Below the pieces are notes generated by a model. It was not told the origin of the DNA. It saw only the letters and a program-made list of their open reading frames with translations, and searched no databases. Shown here in pieces: positions 21,560-32,784 of a DNA stretch of 64,000 bases; position 1 is the first letter of the stretch; the number at the start of each line of letters is the position of its first letter. Source of the stretch: Chionomys nivalis (lineage: Eukaryota > Chordata > Mammalia > Rodentia > Cricetidae). The DNA is taken from assembly GCF_950005125.1 (NCBI RefSeq), contig NC_080087.1:136332144-136396143 (forward strand), in the 5' to 3' direction. The position numbers and the translations under genes were made by a program.

Positions 21560-21815
21560 TTCAAATTATGTTCTGTGTGTGGTATATGTGACTATGTGCA
21601 TGTGCAGATACATACGCTTACACATGGAGTACAAAGAAGGGTACTGAATGCTTTATTCTATTACTTCCCACCTCATTCCCTTGTAAGAGGGTCTCTTACT
21701 GAACCTGGACTAGGGCAGTGGCCAACAAGACTCAGCTACCTTATGACTCTAGCTCCTAAAATGCTGGGGTTGCAGACAACACACAAGAACACACACAGCT
21801 TTAACATGGATGCCA
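21560..21815 (-). mobile_element. Possible old SINE with CA/TG-rich end
   Basis: GTGTGTGGTATATGTG at the left and CCTAAAATGCTGGGGTTGCAG near 21,755 resemble a reverse-orientation B4/B1-type SINE. Too diverged for a firm name. Confidence 0.4.
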
Positions 21816-21909
21816 AGGATCCATTTCTTTATACTGTTATTGACTGATTTATCTTGTCGGCCCGGGATTATGTTCTTACTAGATTATAAAATATCTGAAG
21901 CTCTTTGAT

Positions 21910-22535
21910 ATTGTAATGCAAGCTGGTACAACCCCTTTGGACGTCAGTATGGCGATTTCTCAGAAAATTAGGAAACCACCTTTCTCAAGACCCAGTAATA
22001 CCACTTTTAGGTATATATCCAAAGGATGCTCAATTGTGCCACAAGGACATGTGCTCAACTATGTTCATAGCAGCATTGTTTGTCATAGCCAGAACCTGGA
22101 AACAGCCAAAATGCCCCTTGACAGAAGAATGGGTAAGGAAAATGCGGTACAGTTACACAATGGAGTATTACACAGTAGAAAAAAATGACATCTTGAATTT
22201 TGCAGGAAAATTGATGGAGCTAGAAAACATTATTTTGCGTGAGATAACCCAGACACAGACAGACAATTATCACATGTACTCACTCATAAGTGGTTTTTAA
22301 ACATAAAGCAAAGAAAACCAGCCCACAAATCACAATCCCAGAGATCTTAGACAACTATGAGGACCCTACAAGAGACATACATGAATCTAATCTACATGGG
22401 AAGTAGAAAAAGACAAGATCTCCTGAATATAAACTGGGAGCATGTGGACTTTGGGGGTGGGTTCAAGGGGAGGGAAGTGGCAGGAAAGGGAGCAGAGAAA
22501 AATATAAAGCTCAATAAAAATCAATAAAAAAATAA
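21910..22535 (+). mobile_element. 5'-truncated L1 3' end
   Basis: ORF2 C-terminal sequence with the Cys-rich tail (LFVIARTWKQPKCP near 22,075-22,120), then a 3' UTR with AAGACAAGATCTCCTGAATA and an A-rich tail by 22,535. Frames are broken. The 3' UTR is of the same type as the old L1 at 9,431. No clear target duplication was found. Confidence 0.8.
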
Positions 22536-22539
22536 TACG

Positions 22540-23125
22540 GATGAAAACTTTAATTTTAGCTTTTAACTTTTAATTAGTTGACAGAGATGCCTCTGATACC
22601 TTTTAAAATCATTAACTGCACTCATAACAGTTCGGTTACATTCGATTATATTATGTATTTGGAAATATTTGTATATTTGCATTTTCTTGCATCATTTTAT
22701 TCACGTTAATAGTAATAGATACTAATAACAAAAAAGATGTTAATAAAACATGGAAAGAGAAGAAACTTAATTGTCTATCAATATGAAACCACATAATATT
22801 CTAAAGAATAAATACAGAATGAAAGCTATGCAACCAGATATGTTGAGATGGCTTAGTGGGTCATGTGGTAAGGGTTACCTGAACAGGAGACAAAATGTTA
22901 TAATCAAAATGAAGCACAAAGCCAAAGCAAGTCTCCAAAGGTTAAATGTAAATTGAAGATAAATTATATGAACTTTTATAAACAAATATTAGGAAATTAT
23001 TTCCATAAAGTTTACAGGTATATCCAGCATGAGATCATGAACTCATGCATATGAGGATAGCTATGAATGAAGCTCTACACATCTTTAGATAACAATGTCA
23101 TGTCATAATGTCAAAAATTTAGACA
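22540..23125. other. Intron 15, unclassified
   Basis: AT-rich intron. A short SINE-like piece (AGATGGCTTAGTGGGTCATG at 22,846) may be a B2 relic. Confidence 0.4.
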
Positions 23126-23129
23126 TACG

Positions 23130-23345
23130 GGCTCCAGAAAAATGGCTTGGTTGAAAAAAGACACTTGATGTCCAGCTTGAAGACTTGGGTTTGATTCCTG
23201 GTATCCACAAAGCAGGAGAAGAACCAACTCCCCAAGTGGTTTTCTAAACTCTACTTTCTCACTGAAGCATGGACATACTCACACTTGAATGTACACACAC
23301 ACACACACACACACACACCCTAAATAAATAAAATGTAATATTTAA
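23130..23345 (+). mobile_element. B2/B3-type SINE with (CA)n
   Basis: Diverged SINE head (GGGCTCCAGAAAAATGGCTT), body with GGTTTGATTCCTGGTATCC, and a (CA)14-like run at about 23,291-23,318 followed by an A-rich end. Confidence 0.65.
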
Positions 23346-23726
23346 AATACATTTAGATAGTAGACCCTTTGAAATATGGTGAAACCATTAGGAATGACCA
23401 GGACCAGACACAGACGTAGTGGTGCAACACCAGCCACTTGGGAAACTGAAGCAGAAGATCACAACTTCAAGGTGAGTTTGAGAAACTTAGATTGCTTCTT
23501 CAAAGTAAAAAAAATTAAAAGGAACATGGAGTGTAGTGTTTACCACAAAGAAAGGGAAGAGGATGGGGGAAGAAGATCAGGGGAGAAAAAAGGGAAAATG
23601 GGAAGGGAGGAGGAAAAAAAGAGTACAAGCACTGAGGGTTCTGGGAAAGGATGGTATTTTCTGGTAATAAATAATGAAAAGGAATTATTTACAGAAGAGG
23701 AAGTAAAGCTAACTCTTGACATACTG

Positions 23727-23884
23727 GAACCGGGTGGTGGTGGTGCATGCCTTTAATCCCAGCAGTCCAGGAGATAGAGATAGGAGGATCTCTGTGAGTA
23801 GAGGCCAACCTGGTCTACAGAGTGAGTTTCAGAATAGCCATGACTATACAGAGAAACCCTGTCTCATAAAACTAAACAAAAAAA
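23727..23884 (+). mobile_element. B1 SINE with target duplication
   Basis: Begins at CCGGGTGGTGGTGGTGCATG, contains the CCTTTAATCCCAGCAGTCC box, and ends in an A-rich tail. Flanked by TGACATACTG (23,717-23,726) and TGACACACTG (23,885-23,894). Confidence 0.85.
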
Positions 23885-24207
23885 TGACACACTGATTTCT
23901 TATAATTACATGAAATTGATTCTTTTCTAAAAGGAACAATTTATTATTTATTTATGTAAGTGTGTATTCGTTCAATTTAAGACAGTCTTGGATTACATAG
24001 GCTGGCTTGTAGCATATGATCCTTTTGCCTGTTCCATGTGGTGTGATTAAAGTTATACATCACCATGTCTAATTTAAACTGCTTATAAAATAATTTCTAT
24101 TATGAAATAAGCAAACATAGAACTTGTATCTGCTACAAACTACTCAAAGAAAAACAGTCATAGTAAGATGATCTTATTGTAAAAATACTTCTTGAAAATG
24201 TACTAAC

Positions 24208-24296
24208 CTTTCTACAGAGGACCATTCTGACATTTACGTGTGTTCTGTGAGAGATATATACTACAGATAACAGATCTTTGAAATTGATAACAGGAT
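24208..24296 (-). CDS. Nbeal1: Nbeal1 exon 15
   Basis: 89 bp; acceptor at 24,297-24,298, donor at 24,206-24,207. It completes the codon begun in exon 14 and reads DPVINFKDLLSVVYISHRT then VNVRMVLCRK, ending in phase 0. Part of the armadillo-like region. Confidence 0.94.
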
Positions 24297-24299
24297 CTA

Positions 24300-24740
24300 T
24301 GATTAAAGAAAAGTTAAAATTAAATTTCATGGATATCCAAAGAAAGAAAAGTGTTACTTGTATGAATGCTGAAGTAATTATTCACTTTCCAAGGAGAACT
24401 ATAGCTATGTTCCAATATCCCCCCAAAACTTCAGGTTGATAATATTCAAATCAAGCTTAAATAACTTCTCTTTCTTTGACTGTCTGAGTATATGGTCTAT
24501 ACCTCAGGGATACAGTATTATTATCTTTTATATAAATATTTTGGGTTACCAATGAGACTTGATAAACTACTTAGCAAACCACTGAAGATAAAGAGCCTCA
24601 TTTCCAGACCCAAGTCGAACATCTGCCATAAATTCTACTTTGTGGCTAAGTACAGAAAAAAATATTACAAAACATTAGAAAGAAAATATGTATCAAATTT
24701 GTTTTCATTTTACCTTTCAGAACATAAATACCTTTAAACT
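24300..24740. other. Intron 14, unclassified
   Basis: AT-rich sequence with no recognised gene or repeat before the B2 at 24,755. Confidence 0.5.
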
Positions 24741-24754
24741 TTTAAGCTCCTTTT

Positions 24755-24938
24755 TTTAAATATTTATTTATTTATTATGTATACAATATTCTGTCAGTGT
24801 GTATGTCTGAAGGCCAGAAGAGGGCGCCAGACCTCTTTACAGACGGTTGTGAGCCACCACGTGGTTGCTGGGAATTGAACTCAGGATCTTTGGAAGAGCA
24901 GGCAATGCTCTTAACCACTGAGCCATCTCTCCAGCCCC
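24755..24938 (-). mobile_element. B2 SINE, full length, with 13-bp target duplication
   Basis: Reverse B2: GAGGGCGCCAGACCTC, CCACGTGGTTGCTGGGAATT and the head GAGCCATCTCTCCAGCCCC. The target-site duplication TTAAGCTCCTTTT is at 24,742-24,754 and 24,939-24,951. Confidence 0.92.
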
Positions 24939-25211
24939 TTAAGCTCCTTTTATACATATTTTCTTTAATGCTCTTTTTTTTAAATTTAGGAAACCAGTCA
25001 TTAACTTGGCTACTCAGTTAGTAAACATTTACTTTAAAGCTATGTCCTGGAAGTCAAAAGCAAGTACATGTATATATTTTCTAAGAAACACTCTGCAAAA
25101 CCAAATAACAAGTAATTTAAAAACTAACCTGAAAGAGGAGATTTTTAAGAAAACTTTCACAGAGAAAAAACAATTTCTTAAACACATCACTGTTACCAAT
25201 CTTAGTCATAC

Positions 25212-25371
25212 CTGCATTAATGATTTGATTGACAAGATTTTTAATGAGAGACACATTAACTGGAACTTCATTAAGGAGGAGTCCAATTCCTGAATAGCCA
25301 ACTTCTCTGAGACGGATGCGTTGTTTACTACGTTCATAAACACTGGTGCATTTTAACATCTGCTCTATAAC
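25212..25371 (-). CDS. Nbeal1: Nbeal1 exon 14
   Basis: 160 bp; acceptor at 25,372-25,373, donor at 25,210-25,211. Starts VIEQMLKCTSVYERSKQ in phase 0 and ends one base into a codon after NLVNQIINA. Contains REVGYSGIGLLLNE, typical of this part of the neurobeachin-like family. Confidence 0.95.
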
Positions 25372-25589
25372 CTGGTCACAAAAAGTAATACAGTCTTTTC
25401 AATACAGAGAAACATTAGATTTTGGATCGTTAATAAATTTTACTGAAACTGTATCTATATTTGTGTAAATAATGTTTAAAATTCTAGTTTAAAAATGGCC
25501 GGTGAAAGAGTAGTATATATAGTTAGCAGACAGGAAGAACACATTTATGTGTTAAGATATTACTATTATCATTATCATTCATTTTTTGT

Positions 25590-25715
25590 TTTGTATTTTA
25601 GATAAGGTCTCTCGATATAGCACCAGCTGACCTGGAACTCACTACGTAGAGACTAGTGTGTCCTGTCTTCCACTGCTGGGACTGAAGGTATGTGCCATCA
25701 CATCCAGCCTAAACC
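25590..25715 (-). mobile_element. Old B1-related SINE
   Basis: GACCTGGAACTCACTACGTAG and CACTGCTGGGACTGAAGG match the reverse B1 body with many changes. Confidence 0.7.
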
Positions 25716-25719
25716 GGTC

Positions 25720-26324
25720 TTAACTTATTTACATAACAGACCCATTTTCAATAACAGAAAACCTTAGTGAAGCAACCTAAATAATCTATATCTAAAAATG
25801 GGAGGAGAAGCTGAACTTTCCAGGGGTAAAAGTAATGTTATTTAAGAGGTTATTTTCTTATAAACTATAAAAGGATAATTGTGTCAGAATATCATATACA
25901 ATCACTAAGAAATATTTTTAGAAGAAATAATATTTCCTCTCTATGAATAAACCCTAGTGAGAGCAGATGCTTCCAAGAGCAGCCTCACTGGTAACCAACC
26001 ATAAGCAACCCTAACAAACAAACTACTTTAGACCTTTTCTTCATCATTGTATTCTAAAGCTTAGTGATTTGAAACACAAGCAATCAAAACATAAACCCTT
26101 AAAAGTATATTTAATAACATAACTCTAATAACAATGTAAAAACAAAAATCATCAGACAATTAAGGACAAGGAGAATTTAACTAAGAAAAAAAGCTGGTAG
26201 ATATATGCCTGGATCTTATATTTTTAGTTAACAAAGAGTTAAAAACGGTGGTTTCAGACAAGGGTTCAGAGACTTTAGTTTGGATAGCAAATAAAATATA
26301 CTCCATGTGTTTTAACAAAGCCAT
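25720..26324. other. Intron 13, unclassified
   Basis: About 0.6 kb of AT-rich intron without recognised elements. Confidence 0.5.
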
Positions 26325-26480
26325 TAGTCTATCAGCTTCAATTTATCACCTGTAATGCAGGAGTAAGAAAAGTATCCATCTTCTATAACAGTGGTAGGGA
26401 CTAAGAAAACTACTCCCCGAAGAGTACAAACTGTCTGACATAAAGTGAGCATCACAGAAGTGCTGCTATTATTAACTGCT
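26325..26480 (+). mobile_element. MIR relic
   Basis: Order of motifs matches an ancient MIR SINE: ATCACCTGTAATGCAGGAGTA, then TGTCTGACATAAAGTGAGC and a final CTGCTATTATTA. Strongly diverged, as expected for a pre-rodent element. Confidence 0.6.
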
Positions 26481-26885
26481 AAATGATCTGATGTACTACA
26501 CCGATGTACTTTATGTCAAGGAAGAACTCAGAGGTTTTATATTAAGAAAAATATGACGAAGTGGATATTCCACTGAGATGATTTGCCTGGTTATATTAAT
26601 TTTTTGCTTGCTATTTTGATGTTTTTGTTTGTTTAGGTCCCCCACCCCCTTTTTAGATGTACTAGTAAGATTTGGGGGAGTGACATAAACTCAGCACATA
26701 CTAAGCCAGTACTCTACTACTTAAATAGAGTTAAGTTTTTAAACTATAGTATAGTTTTTAAAATACACAAACAGGAAAAATATGTAACAAACCAAACTTA
26801 AGAAGTTTGCAAAAGTAATTTAGTTATAAACTCATATAATCACAAATGTACCCAAGATATAAAGATGCTTACAAAATTTGTGTAC

Positions 26886-27044
26886 CTTAAAAATGATTTC
26901 TCTTAGTTTGTCAGAGTACTTCTGATTTAGTAGCAAAGCATACAGTATATCAGCATTTCCTGGTTCAAACATCAGTGAGAAAAGCTGACCTCTAGTTGGG
27001 CTGGTTCGTAGAAGACTGAAGAGTATATCCAAAATTCCAACAAG
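26886..27044 (-). CDS. Nbeal1: Nbeal1 exon 13
   Basis: 159 bp, 53 codons, phase 0 on both sides; acceptor at 27,045-27,046, donor at 26,884-26,885. Reads LVGILDILFSLLRTSPTRG through YALLLNQKYSDKLREIIFK. Leu-rich helices fit the armadillo-like fold. Confidence 0.95.
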
Positions 27045-28039
27045 CTTTTAAAGTTAAACAACACAAAACAAACAAACAAACAAACAAAATTCACTAATGT
27101 ATACAGGCAGCAAAAGGGAATACGCCTCAAAATAGGTATATAACTAAATCGGCTATACTCTGCCTTTTCTCTCTGATCTCTTTTGCTTCTTCCATTCCCT
27201 TTTGCAATAGTTTTTCATTATACATATTCAATATCTCTGGAACCATTCCCAGTCTGTTTGCCCATAAGAAAAGAAATTTCTTCCATAGAAGAATCGAACC
27301 TGGTCTCTTCAACATTTAAAATCCTCTGATAAAACCTCATATGTCTTATCTCTCTCTTACAATCATATTCTTGTTTCATAGTTATCTGTTAACTTCTCTT
27401 AATTATGTGGATTCTATTATGTTAAATGAATAATTTCACAACTGTATTATCTGCACTGCTTAATACTATTTTATAGGTATAGTTAAGTTCTAAATTTGAT
27501 GGCAGAAAATATAATATAGACCAAGAAAATAAAATATAGACCAAGAAAATTTTGAAAACAAAACTGGAGAATGACCAGACACAACAACTGTGTAATGATT
27601 TGATATGAAGCGTAGCTGGAGGCCCCACTGAGGTGGTCATATTGTAAGAACACTAACAGGTGGTTATAACAGGCTATACAAAGAGTATATCAATGGTTGG
27701 AATGATAAAAGAAACTGTATTTTTGAAAGCTATCTCTTATCCCTGGCCCTTCCCATCCAGCTCCCTTCTGCCTCTTGACTGCCAAAAGAGAGATCTCTTC
27801 TACTATGCTCTCCTAGCAAATGTTGTCTCATCATGGCTCAGAAGCAAGAAGGGGAAATAAAATACAATGGAAAATTCTTAAATCTTAAGTTCAATGAAAC
27901 CTTAACTCTTTACAATAGTTCTTCTCTGGTATTTTGTCACAGCAACTATTTTCCAATCTGGCAGTATTGAACACCAACAGGATTTTATTCATTAGACAAT
28001 TATTTCAGTTAAAACTAAAATTCATCTAAAGCATGATAC
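27045..28039. other. Intron 12, no recognised gene
   Basis: Contains an (AAAC)n run near 27,060-27,090, a 20-bp tandem duplication (AATATAGACCAAGAAAAT) at about 27,510-27,550, and a 62-codon minus ORF (27,127-27,315) of no known family. Otherwise plain intron. Confidence 0.5.
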
Positions 28040-28196
28040 CTGTTCTTCCTCATTAGTAGCAGCTATGTAACCTATGATACTTTGTATTTCTTCATGAGTT
28101 CCGCCTTTACAAAGAAAATATTTAACTAGCCCATACAAAGAAGTCCTAATTGTTCGAATATCTTCTGGAGAAAGCTCATTACATGTACAACCATGC
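28040..28196 (-). CDS. Nbeal1: Nbeal1 exon 12
   Basis: 157 bp; acceptor at 28,197-28,198, donor at 28,038-28,039. Completes a Gly codon from exon 11, reads HGCTCNELSPEDIRTIRTS and ends IGYIAATNEEEQ in phase 0. Conserved KYFLCKGGTHEEIQSI in the middle. Confidence 0.95.
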
Positions 28197-28284
28197 CTGA
28201 AAAAGAAAACAAAAGTGTGAAAGTTGAAATGTTAAATACTTTGATGATGTTATATAAAGGAATTCATAATGTTAAAAATTAAGG

Positions 28285-28800
28285 CTTATAATGAATGGAT
28301 AAAGGCATCTGTTGCCAAGTCTGACCACCTACTCTGATCCTGGGACCCATATGATGGAAGGTGATATCTAAATCTCATAGCTGTCCTAACTCCACACATG
28401 TGCTGTGGCATATGCTCCTCCAACCCCGCACATACACACAAACACTGAAATAGATGTAATCTAAATCTTAAAAACAAAAATCTTTCTAAATACTTGCCAT
28501 AAAGTCTACAAAGTGCTTGCTGCAAAAGCATGAGGCCGTGAGTACATTCTCCAAAATTCATGTGAAAAAGCTGGACATAGTAGCACACACTTGCAAACTT
28601 AGAACTAGAAAGATAGAAGAAACAGGTGGTCTGGAGCTTGGTGCTAGGCAGTGTAGCCAAATAGAGAACCACAGGCCACGAGAAGTCCCTATCTCCAAAA
28701 ACCAAGGTAAACGGCATCTGAGGAGAAATGACACCTAAGGTTCTGGCTTTTACCCCCCCCCCCCACACACACACGTGCACAAGTAGCCATATGAGAAGAA
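28285..28800. mobile_element. Diverged SINEs with C/CA tract
   Basis: A B3/B2-like piece (28,290-28,490, with CCTGGGACCCATATGATGG) and a B1/B4-like piece (28,565-28,700, with GCTGGACATAGTAGCACAC), followed by a C run and short (CA)n at 28,754-28,774. Boundaries uncertain. Confidence 0.5.
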
Positions 28801-29028
28801 TATATCCAAAAGTGGCTTGGGAAACTGACTCATCCAATTAAAAAAGCCTATTTGGACCTATGAAAGTCTAAAATCCTGAGTTTAGATTTTCAGAACCCGT
28901 GTAAACAGCTGTATATGGCATCCAGTGTTGGGGAGAGGTAGATAGGATTCTTAGGGTTTGTTGGATATTCACTCTAGCCAAATAGATGAGCTCCAGGTTT
29001 AAATAAGAGACTGTCTCAAAAACCAAGG

Positions 29029-30540
29029 TGATGGAGGTGGGTCATCTTTCTATTTGTTGTTTCATTGGTTAAGTAATAAAGAAACTGCCTTGGCCCCTTT
29101 AATAGGACAAAAATTAAGATAGGCGGAGTAAACAGAACAGAATGCTGGGAGAAAGAAGCCGAGTAGGGAGTTGCCATGATTCTCCCATTCCAGACAGACG
29201 CAGGTTAAGATCTTCCCTGGTAAGCCAGCTCATGGGGCTACACAGAATATTAGAAATGGGTTAGATCAATATGTAAGAGCTAGTCAATAAGAGGCTGGAG
29301 CTAATGGGCCAGGCAGTGATTAAAAGAATACAGTTTCCGTGTAATTATTTCGGGGCATAAGCTAGCCATGCGGGCGGCTGGGTGCCAGGGATGCAGTCCC
29401 GCCGCTCATATTACAACAGAGTGGCACCCAACGTGCTAATAAACTCCACATAAAACCTGAGAGGGCTTAAAAAGAAGAGAGAGAAAATTTAAGACAGCTT
29501 TTTGCTGTTTGTGGGTTGCGAGCGGCAAAAAAATTGTCCTGTTTCAACGGCAGGAAAAAACTGGCTGTTTTAAAATGCCGGCTTTCTGGGCTGTGCCGCC
29601 ATCGCGATCTCTGTCTGGCTCCGGCGGGAGACAGAGCTTTTGAATGGAGCATTTGGAATAAAGTGCTATGGCTTGCTTGATGGCAATGTGGACTGCTGTA
29701 TGCCTGGAACAATGTGCAAGGATCAGAGGCACGAGCGGCTCCGCCATGTTGGACTGGGCGGGGCAAGCAGGCAGTACCTGTTTTTGACCTAGAAATGTCA
29801 CCGCTTAGATTCTTAAACGCTTAGCGATTTAAAAGCGCAAAACAAATTGCTCCTAGATACTAAAAAAATTACAGATTCACAATAAAACTAATTCAGACAC
29901 TGTTAGATGAATATACGTAGGCTTAAGAGAGAAAAAATATATATAAAAAATAAAGTTAATGTCTTAAAAAAGGGTAAAGTCTTTAAAGAGACAAAATACA
30001 GATAGTTATAGATTAAAAAAATAAAAAAAAATAAGCCACATAAAAATAAAAAATTCACAGAGAGTCTAGATTCTTTATATTATTATGTTTTCTTTAAAAT
30101 TTTTGACTGTAAAGGAGTTAACTACAGAGAGACATTTCATTACATGGGCTGCCAAGCTAAACCAAAATGGATATAAGGGTATTATAATTTCAAAATATGG
30201 GTCTAAGGATATGATGCTTTGGAGAGGGTCTTCTTTTGTTTTCACAGAGGATGAGACTCTGTGGATTACATCTATCCCAATATGGTATGATAAACCACGC
30301 CCTCCTAAAAGGTTGCTGTAAACACCTTCAAAAAATACTTCACTCAACTGCCGACTAAGATGACCCTGACATACAGGTTATACCATAAAAGACCTAATTA
30401 ACGACGCCCCCATTCAGCAGAAAGCAGTTTAGAGAAAAAAAACTGCACCCATGTTCCCAAATATGGTTTATAAACGTTCTTTTACATTTAAAGGGGGAAA
30501 TGATATAGATATGAATAATTTACATTGGTATAGATTTTAA
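29029..30540 (+). mobile_element. Truncated class II ERV: 5' LTR, PBS and part of interior
   Basis: LTR 29,029-29,418 (390 bp, TGATGGAGG...TTACAACA) with the TTATTTCGGGGCATAAGCTAG block, then 3 bases and a Lys-type PBS TGGCACCCAACGTG (29,422-29,435). The interior runs from the leader directly to an integrase-C-terminus-like trace (30,190-30,320), so gag to most of pol is absent, as in the provirus at 17,096. It stops abruptly at about 30,540 with no 3' LTR. Same family as the elements at 17,096, 17,379 and 41,778. Confidence 0.85.
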
Positions 30541-30554
30541 GGGACAGCAATTAA

Positions 30555-30805
30555 GGGAGATACCAGAGGGGTTAAGGATTTAACTCAGTAGTAGAGAATT
30601 TGCCTAGCAAGTTCAAGGCCCTGGGTTTGGTTCTCACCTCCAAGTAAAAGGACACCAGAAGTTGGGTGTCCACACCTTTAAGCCCAGCACTCATCAGAGT
30701 CAGGAGGATCTCTGTGAGTTCAAAGACAGCCTGGTCTACATATTGAGTTGTAGAATAGATAGGGATACACAAAGAAAACCAGTCTCAAAAAAAAAAAAAA
30801 GAAAG
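30555..30805 (+). mobile_element. B4 SINE (ID-B1 fusion)
   Basis: An ID head (GGGGTTAAGGATTTAACTCAG, TTGCCTAGCAAGTTCAAGG) is followed by a B1 body (CACACCTTTAAGCCCAGCAC, CAGCCTGGTCTACATATTG) and an A tail. That order defines B4. Confidence 0.8.
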
Positions 30806-30840
30806 AAAGAAAGAAAGAAAGAAAAGAAAAAGAAAGAAAT
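30790..30840 (+). repeat. (GAAA)n microsatellite
   Basis: Five or so GAAA units and variants grown from the B4 A tail. Confidence 0.9.
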
Positions 30841-30984
30841 CAAAAAAGGGGGTGTGAACAACATCAGAATTTGACTTCTAGCATCCACAACATTTACACA
30901 TATACTCCTTTTACCCCATGACCAAATACAACACACACACACTTTTAATAATTTAGAATTCATAGTACCTTTTCTTTCATTCTA

Positions 30985-31052
30985 TCTCCTTCCTTCCTTC
31001 CTTCCTTCCTTCCTTCCTTCCTTCCTTCCTTCCTTCCTTCCTTCCTTCCTTC
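30985..31052 (+). repeat. (CCTT)n microsatellite
   Basis: About sixteen uninterrupted CCTT units between ATCTCCTTCC and CTTCTTTGAAAG. Confidence 0.95.
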
Positions 31053-31059
31053 TTTGAAA

Positions 31060-31465
31060 GAGTCTAGCCTTTCCTAGGCGTGCCTACAACTTGCTGTGGA
31101 GCTGAGAACAACCCTGCACTTCTGACCCGATTGCCTCTAACACCCAAATGCTGGAGTTACAGGCCTGCAGTGCCACACTGTTTATGAATCACGTTTATTA
31201 GGAAAGTACAATACCAAACAAGAAGCCAAGTTGGCTTCTTTTACATTAAGGGACACTTCAGTGACAAAAATAAAACTATTACAATATTTGCCATATAACT
31301 ATAAAATTTTAATACTAAGAATCAGACACAGTTGTAAGTGCTTTAAATATTAACTGATTTAATTCTCAAAACTATCACAGATTATAGTCACAGTTTTAAT
31401 CTCCTTTTTATAGATGAAAAAGCTTAAATACAGAGAATCTTAATGATTTAAATAGCACTACACAA
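31060..31465. mobile_element. Old B1/B4-type SINE and MIR relic
   Basis: 31,060-31,185 is a reverse B1/B4 relic (CCCAAATGCTGGAGTTACAGG). 31,325-31,465 is MIR-like, with AGTGCTTTAAATATTAACTG, ATTCTCAAAACTATC and TATAGATGAAAAAGCTTAAA in the expected order. Confidence 0.6.
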
Positions 31466-31652
31466 TTAACAAAGCAAACAAACAAATCTAATAAATGGTA
31501 ATCTATTGCTTATCATTTTAACCTTACACTACCCTTTTTCTCTAAAGTTTTAGAATAAAAGAATCGCTGGTCAAGGGAATAAGCTACACACTCCAGTCAA
31601 GTGTCAAACAGAAAGGAACAAATTAAACTGAAAAGAAACAAAGATGTCATAC

Positions 31653-31755
31653 CCATAATAAATCCTGAGTGTATCTAGGAGAAACTGCACACCGTACTTC
31701 TTCCGAAAAATTCTCCTGCTGTCTTTAATGATAGTTGAAATATACTGTATATGGC
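31653..31755 (-). CDS. Nbeal1: Nbeal1 exon 11
   Basis: 103 bp; acceptor at 31,756-31,757, donor at 31,651-31,652. Reads GHIQYISTIIKDSRRIFRKK to LLDTLRIYYG, ending two bases into a Gly codon. No stop. Confidence 0.95.
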
Positions 31756-31864
31756 CTAAAAGAAAATGTTCACTTATAAATAACATAACTGGAATAAAGT
31801 CACACAGGAGGTCATATATTCTGAAAACAACTACATAATATTTTATCTGAAAGTTTGGTCTTAC

Positions 31865-32024
31865 CAATCCGAAAAGGGAAATCTCCACGGTTCCAAATGC
31901 AGAAGTCAAAGAGTAAATACTGATACATTTGTTGAAGCAATAATGTGTTTTTTTCTAATGACACCTGTTCAATTAGTAATTGAATTGCCACCAATACATT
32001 AACATCCATTAGGGTACCTGGCAC
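31865..32024 (-). CDS. Nbeal1: Nbeal1 exon 10
   Basis: 160 bp; acceptor at 32,025-32,026, donor at 31,863-31,864. Reads VPGTLMDVNVLVAIQLLIEQ, then YQYLLFDFCIWNRGDFPFRI, ending one base into a Gly codon. Only 109 bp of intron separate it from exon 11, the shortest intron here. Confidence 0.96.
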
Positions 32025-32439
32025 CTATAATTTAGCAGAAAAGGGTTTAATGAAGGTCAGTTTAAACAACAGTATAAAACTATTACTTCAAATAATTCAG
32101 AATGTCCCTAAAATATAGAATAAAAATGGTACAAAATATAAGTAACTTAACTCATTAAACTTTATAATTCAACACTGGATCATATTTTCCGATGCCATGT
32201 TTCTAAAGTCTTTCTTCTTAATTCTCAAAGCACCTTATTATAGCATGAATTCAAATTGGTATTAATAATTAAAAAGCTGAGTTAGATATGGGGGTTAATG
32301 CTGAAGATCTGAAATGCAAAGAGCCAGCCACTAGAGATCCTTTACCTCTGCCAATGCTCAGACTGAAGACTGCCCTGTTCCACAGATCATCCTCAGACTA
32401 CAACTGTCTCCATCACACCTAGGACTGCACTGCTTCTGT

Positions 32440-32730
32440 TTCTCTTTGAGGCAGATTCAATCTTGTGTAGCTCAGGGTGGCCTTGAACTAAAAGAGATCC
32501 CTCTGCCTCTGTGTCCCGAGTCCTGGGGTTAAAGGTGTGTGGCACCATTCTATGGCCTCTAGTGGTGACTTAGATCTGAACTCTGATCTTCATGGAAACT
32601 TAAAGTACAAACAAAATATCACTACACCTTATCACTATAAATTTTTACAGACACTCTAAGAAATTATCTTCATTCCCATTCTACAGACAAGGAATAGACA
32701 GATTGTTTAATGTCTTATTTAATTTGAATT
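32440..32730. mobile_element. Old B1/B4 SINE (32,440-32,560) and MIR relic (32,640-32,730)
   Basis: Reverse B1 text (GTGGCCTTGAACTAAAAGAG, GTCCTGGGGTTAAAGGTGTG), then a short MIR-like stretch (CATTCTACAGACAAGGAATAG). Confidence 0.55.
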
Positions 32731-32784
32731 TCCTTAATGCTACCGAGAAAGGAACAACAGATATGGAAATCATTCAACAATAGA

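Noticed and set aside
27127..27315. 62-codon minus ORF as an extra Nbeal1 exon or pseudogene
   Set aside because: No splice borders fit, exons 12 and 13 already join in phase, and I recognise no family.
28286..28837. 183-codon minus-strand ORF
   Set aside because: It runs through SINE relics and a C/CA tract, has low-complexity stretches and no recognisable domain. A chance ORF.
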